19,569 nt of DNA from Nitrospira sp. (GTDB lineage: Bacteria > Nitrospirota > Nitrospiria > Nitrospirales > Nitrospiraceae). The stretch covers positions 1-19,569 of the forward strand of contig JAICVE010000007.1 in the NCBI GenBank assembly GCA_025935475.1, written 5' to 3'. The notes under the pieces are model-generated. The model was not told the origin of the DNA. It made no database searches and saw nothing but the letters and a program-made list of their open reading frames with translations. Shown piece after piece: positions 1 to 5,443 of this stretch (the first letter of the stretch is position 1; each line of letters opens with the position of its first letter). Position numbers and translations under genes: made by a program.

Positions 1-2
1 CC

Positions 3-491
3 GGCGTGATCCGGCTTGAGTCTACCGGTCGACGCGATCCGACGTTTGTCCCGCCGGCAGACGTGAAAGTGCAAGCGGTCGCGCAAGATGGCAGTCCTTT
101 TGTGATCGGGCGAGTCTATCCAAATACAAGACTGCAAAAGCTGCGGCGCGATGGCAGCGTGGATCCATCCTTTCATGCTGACCCTGTGCCGGGTGCGATC
201 ACGAAAATCTTCCTGTTGTCGAATGATCGGCTGGCAGTGCTCGGCGCATTCGGTACGGACCCGAACCCATCATTCCCGTTACGAGGCTACGTCACGCTGC
301 TGGATCAGGCCGGGCGGCAGGATGACACATTTGGGGTGCGATCATTCAATAGCGTGCTCACTACCCCATTTACTGTCTCCGAGGCGGACGACGAGACAGG
401 CGACATCTTTGTCGGGGGAGTATTCACCCGTTATGAGAACCGCACAATGCAGCGCATCGCGCGCCTGAATTCTGATGGTTCCGCAGATTAA
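3..491 (+). CDS. Delta-60 repeat protein, 3' part (5' end outside window)
   Basis: The reading frame is open through the left edge, so the start lies outside the window; about 163 codons are visible. Several copies of a signature of the form R/K-L-x-x-D/x-G-x-x-D-x-x-F are seen: RLESTGRRDPTF near the start, KLRRDGSVDPSF about 40 residues on, LLDQAGRQDDTF about 50 residues later, and RLNSDGSAD at the very end. Between them lie segments such as GDIFVGGVFTRYENR. This is the pattern of delta-60 repeats, which fold as beta-propeller-like blades in large secreted or surface proteins; their function is generally unknown. The last copy stops at DGSAD, before its conserved aromatic residue, and similar sequence continues in another frame, so the end may be frameshifted. 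It is the only convincing plus-strand coding region here and is convergent with the minus-strand operons. Family assignment is by motif reading only. Confidence 0.6.
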   Translation, partial: GVIRLESTGRRDPTFVPPADVKVQAVAQDGSPFVIGRVYPNTRLQKLRRDGSVDPSFHADPVPGAITKIFLLSNDRLAVLGAFGTDPNPSFPLRGYVTLLDQAGRQDDTFGVRSFNSVLTTPFTVSEADDETGDIFVGGVFTRYENRTMQRIARLNSDGSAD

Positions 492-711
492 ATCCGTCTC
501 TCACTTTGACAGAATAGTGGCCCTGATCGCAGACGCGAGGACGTCTGGCGACCACCTGATTGTCTTCGCTGGATCGCTTTTTTCGCAAGACGATCGTGTT
601 TTCTCGCTCGAAATCGTCAGCTCTGTTTTTCAATTGTCTCGATGCCGCGTGTGCTTCGGAGAGGCTGATCTGTTACTTCTTCCCGACAGTGGTACCGATA
701 ACATTGGCTAG
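490..711 (+). pseudogene. Probable out-of-frame continuation of the delta-60 repeat gene
   Basis: After the TAA at 489-491 the frame beginning at 475 reads DRIVALIADARTSGDHLIVF then AGSLFSQDDR. This lines up by eye with the preceding in-frame repeat (SEADDETGDIFVGGVFTRYENR): same spacing, with IFVGGVF opposite LIVFAGSLF and YENR opposite QDDR. Similarity fades after about position 600, and no further delta-60 signature is clear up to the stop at 711. I infer that one indel near 480-491 broke the gene and that the remaining 3' end has decayed. A sequencing error or a natural stop followed by a chance frame are alternatives. Confidence 0.35.
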
Positions 712-861
712 TGCTTGACGGTAGTATTCCACGAGCTGTGCTTCATCATTCGTGAGAGGCCGACTCTGAAGCAAGGATGAGGCGAAGAGTAGATATTGGC
801 AGGCGCGGATGTAGCTCTCCATATCAAAACAGCAAGAATTCCGAGGTCCTGTGAAGAACAT
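673..861 (-). CDS. Small hypothetical protein, 62 aa
   Basis: A short minus-strand ORF whose C-terminal two-thirds looks protein-like. It has a helical, aromatic-rich stretch (YIRACQYLLFASSLLQSRPL) followed by an acidic-amphipathic segment (TNDEAQLVEYYRQAL) and a basic tail. No signal peptide or catalytic motif is visible and I do not recognise the family. Possible starts are the GTG at 867, the ATG at 861 (chosen, with GAAAG about 9 bases upstream) and an ATG at 822 that would leave only the well-formed 48-residue part. Upstream at 915-920 there is a perfect TTGACA on the minus strand, but the matching -10 (TACCGT at 890-895, 19-base spacer) is poor. It may be a genuine lineage-specific small gene or a chance frame in a decayed region. 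Confidence 0.4.
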   Translation of the reverse strand: MFFTGPRNSCCFDMESYIRACQYLLFASSLLQSRPLTNDEAQLVEYYRQALANVIGTTVGKK

Positions 862-1113
862 CGTCACTATCTTTCTGTCGAAAGTGCTTACGGTACGCGT
901 GGATTTGTTCGAAGTGTCAAAAGATCTGAGGATTTATTGGCGGATCACAACCATGGCGGTACCGCGAGCTGTCGCATTCTCTCGGACAGAAGGAATAAGT
1001 CATAACCGAAGCCCCAGAGGTTCGTATAGACTTTTTCCAGTAAGAAGGGTGCCTACTATGCACCAAGGTCTAGGGTAAATGTAGGGGCCAAAAGGCCTTA
1101 GCATTTGTCTGTA
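862..1113. other. Intergenic stretch without a recognisable gene
   Basis: Both strands were read and no frame resembles a known protein. The stretch holds a GGCC-AAAA-GGCC inverted repeat at 1086-1097, which has no following T run on either strand. It lies between the uncertain small ORF and the end of tyrS and is consistent with degraded or spacer sequence. Confidence 0.5.
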
Positions 1114-1139
1114 GAGATGTACCCGTGGTGATACATCTC
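1114..1139 (-). terminator. Hairpin at the tyrS stop codon, possible terminator
   Basis: On the minus strand GAGATGTATC pairs with GGTACATCTC (10 pairs including one G-U) around a six-base loop, starting one base inside the tyrS TGA stop. The sequence after it (TACAGACAAATG) is not a T tract, so this is not a classical intrinsic terminator. It may be a weak terminator, a 3'-end stabilising stem or part of a Rho-dependent end. The second inverted repeat at 1086-1097 follows it. Confidence 0.35.
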
Positions 1140-2373
1140 ATCTGGACTCGGGCTTCCATTCAACAATGGCAAACTTCTTTCTTCCAATCTTCAATCGGTG
1201 CTGTTGATTGAGTCTGAAACGAATGAGCTTGTTCGGGTCCGGCTCTTTCTCGCCGTCAATTTCAATCCCGCCTTGAATGATTAACCGTCTGGCCTCGCTC
1301 TTACTGGCGACCAGATTCGTCTTCATCACCAAGTCAGGAAGCTTGATCTCGCCCTCTTCACCCCCATCAAGCCCGGTCATATCGGTCGCGCGCAGCTGGA
1401 CGACCGTATCAGGGACATCGGGGAACTCCCGGTCTTGAAACTTTTGCTGGAACCCCGCAAGGGCATTTCGGGCGGCCTCTTGCCCGTGATACCGCTCAAC
1501 GAGCAGACCCGCCAGTCGCTGCTTGGCTTCCATGGGATGCGCCGACTTGACTCCACCTAGATCCTCAGTCGTCAGAAGTTCATAGTAACGGAGCATCAGA
1601 TCGTCGCTGATGGACATGATCTTGCCGAACATGTCTCCCGGGACATCTTCGAGGGCCACATAGTTGCCGATGCTCTTGCTCATTTTCTTCACGCCATCCG
1701 TGCCCTCGAGCAACGGCATCGTGACGACGACTTGTGGTTCTTGGCCGTAATCTCTCTGCAGTTCTCGTCCCACCAGGAGGTTGAATTTTTGGTCGGTGCC
1801 GCCCAATTCGATGTCGGACTTCAACGCTACGGAATCATATCCCTGTACGAGCGGATACAGGAACTCATGAATGCTGATCGGCTTTTGTTCCTGAAAACGC
1901 TTGTGAAAATCATCCCGCTCCATCATGCGGGCAACCCGATAGTGCGCGGCCAGCTCGATGAGGCCGCCCGCCGTCATGGGTCCCATCCATCGGCTGTTGA
2001 ATTCAATCACGGTTTTTTCCGGATCGAGAATTTTGAAGATCTGCCGCTGGTAAGTCTTGGCGTTATCTTGTACCTGCGCCTTGGTGAGGGCCTTTCTGGT
2101 TTCAGACACTCCGGTAGGATCGCCGATCAACCCGGTAAAATCGCCGATCAGAAAAATGACCTGGTGGCCGAGGTCTTGGAAATGCTTCAGCTTGTGGATG
2201 AGCACCGTATGGCCAAGATGTAGATCCGGCGCCGTCGGATCGAAGCCGGCCTTAATGCGTAATGGCCGGCGTTCCTTGAGCGAGCGCGCCAACTTGGATT
2301 CGAGCTCCGTCTGTTGAATGACCTCGACCGCACCTCGAAGAATGAGATCGAGCTGACGTGACAAGTCGCTCAT
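1138..2373 (-). CDS. tyrS: Tyrosyl-tRNA synthetase (TyrZ-type)
   Basis: Charges tRNA-Tyr with tyrosine in the cytoplasm (class I aminoacyl-tRNA synthetase). At 411 residues it has the usual length. The Rossmann catalytic domain carries the HIGH-type motif HLGHT at residues 52-56, preceded by AGFDPTAPDL and followed by GDFTGLIGDPTG. The KMSKS loop is at 230-234 (KKMSKSIGNY), and an S4 RNA-binding domain occupies about 345-405 (KTNLVASKSEARRLIIQGGI). An intact KMSKS and HLGHT place it nearer the TyrZ group than the E. coli-like TyrS group, whose loop is KFGKT. The ATG at 2373 has GAGGAA about seven bases upstream and overlaps the stop of the comEA-like gene by four bases (ATGA), implying translational coupling. 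It is the last gene of the ndk operon. Confidence 0.97.
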   Translation of the reverse strand: MSDLSRQLDLILRGAVEVIQQTELESKLARSLKERRPLRIKAGFDPTAPDLHLGHTVLIHKLKHFQDLGHQVIFLIGDFTGLIGDPTGVSETRKALTKAQVQDNAKTYQRQIFKILDPEKTVIEFNSRWMGPMTAGGLIELAAHYRVARMMERDDFHKRFQEQKPISIHEFLYPLVQGYDSVALKSDIELGGTDQKFNLLVGRELQRDYGQEPQVVVTMPLLEGTDGVKKMSKSIGNYVALEDVPGDMFGKIMSISDDLMLRYYELLTTEDLGGVKSAHPMEAKQRLAGLLVERYHGQEAARNALAGFQQKFQDREFPDVPDTVVQLRATDMTGLDGGEEGEIKLPDLVMKTNLVASKSEARRLIIQGGIEIDGEKEPDPNKLIRFRLNQQHRLKIGRKKFAIVEWKPESR

Positions 2374-2801
2374 GCAGTCTTCCTCGCTGGTCTTGTAACG
2401 CCCGTCGGCGGAACGGTCACAAAGGCGCGTATCCCTTCGAACGTCTTTTTTCCAATGCCTTTCACACGACGCAGCTGTTCGATGTCTTGAAACGCTCCAC
2501 GCGACTCCCGATACTCGACAATGCGGCGGGCCAATACGGGACCGATACCGGGCAGCCGTTCGAAATCTTGCTGTTTCGCCCGATTCACATCCAGTGTGAG
2601 CGAGGCGGATGGTCGCGTAACCTCTCGCACCTGCCGCTGAGAAGGCGGCGTCAACTGCAGTTCCGCCGTGGCCGGCGGAGCCGCCAGGAGAGGAAATCGT
2701 ATCTCAGCATCGCGCGAGGCTGGGATCGTCCACCCGATCCAGCAGACGAGGCCCATGGTCAGGGCCACCATCGCCACTCTGACGAGCAATGAGGTGAGCA
2801 T
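2370..2801 (-). CDS. comEA: ComEA-like helix-hairpin-helix protein
   Basis: A 143-residue protein with one N-terminal membrane segment (about residues 4-27, LLVRVAMVALTMGLVCWIGW). A 45-residue linker follows, then a tandem helix-hairpin-helix domain at about 70-130 with the signature motifs LPGIGPVLARRIVEYR and VKGIGKKTFEGI. The stretch LDVNRA just before the first HhH is typical of ComEA, the membrane-anchored DNA receptor of natural transformation in Gram-positive bacteria or its periplasmic form in Gram-negatives. The open frame extends upstream to 3044, but that part is composition-biased. The ATG at 2801 gives a proper membrane anchor at the N-terminus and overlaps the preceding fragment by one base (TGATG). 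The other HhH possibility is a generic DNA-binding protein. comEC is in the same window but in a different transcription unit. Confidence 0.85.
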   Translation of the reverse strand: MLTSLLVRVAMVALTMGLVCWIGWTIPASRDAEIRFPLLAAPPATAELQLTPPSQRQVREVTRPSASLTLDVNRAKQQDFERLPGIGPVLARRIVEYRESRGAFQDIEQLRRVKGIGKKTFEGIRAFVTVPPTGVTRPARKTA

Positions 2802-2950
2802 CAGACGACCTGCGTCTTTAGGTGATGAATGGCGCCCAGGACTTGTGCTTCCATCATGTTCACACGCGCCCCAAGTTGGGCGGCACTGATGGCAGCGACA
2901 TACCCGTCCGGCCCGGCACCAAGAAGGGCGATGTGAGGTTGAACTGGCAT
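2801..2950 (-). pseudogene. Fragment resembling the dihydrolipoamide dehydrogenase N-terminus
   Basis: A 49-codon frame starting with ATG at 2950 and ending with TGA at 2801-2803. It encodes HIALLGAGPDGYVAAISAAQ then LGARVNMMEAQVLGAIHHLK. The GxGxxG dinucleotide fold (GAGPDG), the following YVAAISAAQLGARV and the acidic residue at the end of the second strand match the FAD-binding start of dihydrolipoamide dehydrogenase (Lpd, E3 or glycine-cleavage L protein). After that glutamate the redox-active CxxxxC segment expected of Lpd is absent and the frame ends. Position directly after gcvH fits, because Lpd reoxidises lipoylated GcvH. The simplest reading is a remnant of an lpd gene truncated by deletion; a functional microprotein is less likely. 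No good ribosome binding site precedes the ATG. Confidence 0.6.
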
Positions 2951-3021
2951 ACCAGGATTGTCGGCGGAGATCGGGACTCAGAGAGACAGGGTCGGTTCCG
3001 GCGCTCGTCCGGAGCGGTGAC

Positions 3022-3432
3022 TCAGCCTTTCTTCTGGTTGGCAAGAAACGCGTCGTATTGTGCCGCCGTCATCAGTGTGTCGACTTCGCCGGCAGTCGAA
3101 AGATCAATCACCACCATCCAGCCCCGGCCGTAAGGCTCGCTGTTGACGACCTCCGGATGGTCTTTCAGTTCCCCATTGACCTGGACGATGTTGCCGCTCA
3201 CAGGCGTGTATAACGTGGAGGTGGTCTTCGTCGATTCGATTTCACCGATTTGCTGTCCGGCCTTGACGGCGGTGCCAACCTTGGGCAGCTCGATGAACAC
3301 GATGTCGCCCAGCGCGTCTTGCGCAAAGTCGCTGATGCCCACGGTGGCCTGATTGCCTTTCAGTCGTACCCATTCATGTTCTTTGTGATACCGCAGATCG
3401 GCTGGAATCATCTTGGATGTTCCTTCGCTCAT
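3022..3432 (-). CDS. gcvH: Glycine cleavage system H protein
   Basis: Lipoyl carrier that shuttles the aminomethyl group between the P, T and L proteins of glycine cleavage; it can also serve lipoate relay. It has 136 residues with this start. The lipoyl domain spans most of the protein, opening with DLRYHKEHEWVRL. The lipoyl-lysine lies in GEIESTKTTSTLYTPVSG, with K69 as the likely attachment site, and NSEPYGRGWM follows near 98-107. The chosen ATG at 3432 overlaps the ndk stop by four bases (ATGA). An internal ATG at 3411 would give 129 residues, beginning MIPADLRY, with AAGGA ahead of it; both starts are plausible. P and T proteins are not in the window, and the next frame downstream is only an lpd-like fragment. 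Confidence 0.95.
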   Translation of the reverse strand: MSEGTSKMIPADLRYHKEHEWVRLKGNQATVGISDFAQDALGDIVFIELPKVGTAVKAGQQIGEIESTKTTSTLYTPVSGNIVQVNGELKDHPEVVNSEPYGRGWMVVIDLSTAGEVDTLMTAAQYDAFLANQKKG

Positions 3433-3854
3433 CGTCCGTCGTAAATCTCCATGCCGGGGAAGAAAAAGCCGATTTCGAATGTTGCCGTTTCAGGCGAATC
3501 CGATCCATGTACCGCGTTGAACTCGATATTCGTCCCGTGCGCCGCGCGAATGGTGCCCTGTTCCGCTTTCGCCGGATCGGTGGCCCCCATGATCTCCCGG
3601 TTTTTCTTGATGGCATTGTCGCCTTGCAAGACCAGAACGACCGACGGCCCCGACGACATGAAGGTGCACAGGCTGTCGAAGAAGGGTCGCGACTTGTGCA
3701 CGGCATAGAACCCTTCCGCCACCGGTTTGGCCATATGCAGCAGCTTCATCGCCACCGGCTTCAATGCGGCCTTCTCGTAGCGGCTGATGATGTCGCCGAT
3801 GGCCTGTTTTCGGACGGCATCCGGTTTGATGATCGCGAGCGTTCGTTCACTCAT
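3429..3854 (-). CDS. ndk: Nucleoside diphosphate kinase
   Basis: Transfers the gamma phosphate from ATP to nucleoside diphosphates, balancing NTP and dNTP pools in the cytoplasm. The 141 residues match the family length. It begins SERTLAIIKPDAVRK, the phosphate-binding start of the NDK fold. The catalytic phospho-histidine is H116 within FNAVHGSDS, followed by the typical ETATFEIGFFF near the C-terminus. The ATG at 3854 has AGGAAGAG about eight bases upstream. It is the first gene of the ndk-gcvH-(lpd fragment)-comEA-tyrS operon, with a strong promoter about 55 bases upstream. Confidence 0.97.
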   Translation of the reverse strand: MSERTLAIIKPDAVRKQAIGDIISRYEKAALKPVAMKLLHMAKPVAEGFYAVHKSRPFFDSLCTFMSSGPSVVLVLQGDNAIKKNREIMGATDPAKAEQGTIRAAHGTNIEFNAVHGSDSPETATFEIGFFFPGMEIYDGR

Positions 3855-3907
3855 TGCTTGAACTCTTCCTCAAATCACAAGACAGATCGTGCGAAAAATA
3901 TCGTCGC

Positions 3908-3936
3908 ATTATAGGGATGGACCTTTGGACTTTCAA
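3908..3936 (-). promoter_or_regulatory. Sigma-70 type promoter of the ndk operon
   Basis: On the minus strand the -35 hexamer TTGAAA (3931-3936) and a perfect -10 TATAAT (3908-3913) are separated by 17 bases, the optimal spacing. Transcription would start near 3900, giving a leader of about 45 bases before the ndk ATG at 3854. It sits in the 95-base gap between the mtnA stop and ndk, so it separates these two genes into different units. Evidence is hexamer match and position only. Confidence 0.75.
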
Positions 3937-3949
3937 GGGAGCAGAGGAC

Positions 3950-4981
3950 TTAGGAGGCAAACCGCCGAGCGAGCTCCTGCGGCGTGAACACACCACGCTC
4001 GGTGATGATGCCGGAGACCAGTTCCGCGGGTGTGACATCGAAGGCGGGATTATAGACGCTCACTCCTGTCGGGGCGACGGGATGGCTGCCATGAATCGTC
4101 GTCACCTCCTGTGCATTGCGCTGTTCGATCGTAATGTCCGCTCCTGACTTCGTCCGAAGATCGATCGTCGAATACGGGGCGGCGACGTAGAACGGAATGC
4201 CGTGCGCCTTGGCCAGCACGGCCACTGAATACGTCCCGATCTTGTTCGCGACGTCGCCATTGGCGGCGATGCGGTCGGCGCCCACAATGCAGAGGTGGAT
4301 CTTGCCCTGGCGCATCAAGGATCCTGCCATGCTGTCGGTAATCAGCGTCACCGGGATCTTGTCCTGCATAAGTTCCCACGCCGTCAAACGGGCCCCCTGC
4401 AACACCGGCCGAGTTTCGTCGGCAATCACTTGGATCTGCTTGCCCTGCTCCCATGCGGCGCGGATGACCCCGAGTGCCGTGCCGTATCCCGCCGTCGCCA
4501 ATGCCCCCGCATTGCAGTGCGTCAGAATCGTCTGGCCTCCTTGGATGAGTTCCGCGCCGTGGCGGCCCATCGCTTTGCACAGGGCGATGTCCTCCTCCAG
4601 GATGGCCTGCGACTCTTTCAACAACGCGGCTTTGATGGCAGCGACCGGCTCGCCTCGTAACGCCGAAAGCTTCTGCTTCATCCGCTCGATGGCCCAAAAG
4701 AGATTGACCGCCGTCGGTCTGGTGGCGGCCAGGCGCTCACAGATTTCCAGCAGCTGTTTGGCGAACGTCTCGTACTCCGCCGCGGAGATCGCCTGCGCAC
4801 CTAGAGCGACTCCCATCGCCGCGGTCACTCCGATTGCCGGCGCCCCGCGCACTTTCAACTCGCGAATGGCGACCGCTACCGACTCCACATCCCGGCAATC
4901 GAGAAACGTCACCGTCTCCGGGAGGCGGCTCTGATCGAGCAGACGCACAGCGCCTTCATGCCATTGGACGGTCGGAACCAT
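3950..4981 (-). CDS. mtnA: S-methyl-5-thioribose-1-phosphate isomerase
   Basis: Converts 5-methylthioribose-1-phosphate to 5-methylthioribulose-1-phosphate in methionine salvage; it belongs to the eIF2B-alpha-like aldose-ketose isomerase family. About 343 residues, as usual. Visible signatures are VRGAPAIGVTAAMG near 48-60, the catalytic cysteine region LTHCNAGALATAGYGTALG, and the catalytic aspartate in CIVGADRIAANGDVANKIGT. Counting from a GTG three codons upstream these residues are C159 and D239, close to C160 and D240 reported for the Bacillus enzyme. The ATG at 4981 is chosen; the GTG at 4990 is an alternative, and neither has a clear Shine-Dalgarno sequence. The ribbon-helix-helix gene lies 84 bases upstream. 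No other methionine-salvage gene is in the window. Confidence 0.95.
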   Translation of the reverse strand: MVPTVQWHEGAVRLLDQSRLPETVTFLDCRDVESVAVAIRELKVRGAPAIGVTAAMGVALGAQAISAAEYETFAKQLLEICERLAATRPTAVNLFWAIERMKQKLSALRGEPVAAIKAALLKESQAILEEDIALCKAMGRHGAELIQGGQTILTHCNAGALATAGYGTALGVIRAAWEQGKQIQVIADETRPVLQGARLTAWELMQDKIPVTLITDSMAGSLMRQGKIHLCIVGADRIAANGDVANKIGTYSVAVLAKAHGIPFYVAAPYSTIDLRTKSGADITIEQRNAQEVTTIHGSHPVAPTGVSVYNPAFDVTPAELVSGIITERGVFTPQELARRFAS

Positions 4982-5065
4982 GGTCGACACTTGTAGCGGG
5001 ATTTATGTGGTCAGTGCAAGAGGAAGGCGAGGGCGTGCCTGGTGGTTCGACGAACAGGAAGGACG

Positions 5066-5266
5066 TTAGCGGCTGTTGGCTTTTTTGACTGCAGGCACGA
5101 GGGAGAGCGGCTTCTGGTCCGGCATTTGCTGATCGATTTTTGTCAGTTCCCGCTCCAGCATGGCCCGGATAAACCCGCTGGTCGTATAGCCCTGTTGCTT
5201 CAGGCCGTCCAGGCGAGTCTTCAGATCCATCGGCAGTTGGATGACGATACGTACAAGCTTGGCCAT
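5066..5266 (-). CDS. Ribbon-helix-helix (CopG/Arc-like) small protein
   Basis: A 66-residue protein with a strong ribosome binding site (GAGGAG, eight bases before the ATG at 5266). Residues 4-42 look like a ribbon-helix-helix fold: a beta strand (LVRIVIQLP), a helix (MDLKTRLDGLKQQG), the turn YTTSG and a second helix (FIRAMLERELTKID). Such proteins are dimeric DNA-binding repressors, often antitoxins. No toxin gene is adjacent: the flanking genes are comEC (upstream) and mtnA (downstream). The 177-base gap upstream contains an eight-base palindrome TTGTACAA at 5422-5429, which could be an operator, but I see no convincing promoter there. The C-terminal tail (residues 45-66) is basic and probably disordered. 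Target unknown. Confidence 0.75.
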   Translation of the reverse strand: MAKLVRIVIQLPMDLKTRLDGLKQQGYTTSGFIRAMLERELTKIDQQMPDQKPLSLVPAVKKANSR

Positions 5267-5443
5267 GACAGACTCCTCGGGGAAGCTGATCCGCCCGGCT
5301 GTGATTGCACACGCTATGCCTTGCTAGCATGGAATTGGCGCTGAATAGAATTGAGGACTTAGCCGGAGCCCGTTGTGCCTCTGTAAGTCTTTTGCCTATT
5401 TTCGGCTGCACTTGCCCTCAATTGTACAACGGCAGTTTCCACC

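Noticed and set aside
1086..1097. GGCC-AAAA-GGCC inverted repeat as an intrinsic terminator
   Set aside because: The stem is only four pairs and no T tract follows on either strand.
2802..3044. N-terminal extension of the comEA-like frame up to 3044
   Set aside because: The extension is Arg/Ser/Cys-rich and overlaps the lpd-like fragment in another frame; the membrane helix begins at the ATG at 2801.
4050..4697. Minus-strand frame overlapping mtnA in another phase
   Set aside because: Rich in Arg, Gly and His with no motif, while the mtnA frame carries all catalytic residues.
5066..5266. Ribbon-helix-helix gene as half of a toxin-antitoxin pair
   Set aside because: No toxin-sized ORF lies next to it; neighbours are comEC and mtnA.
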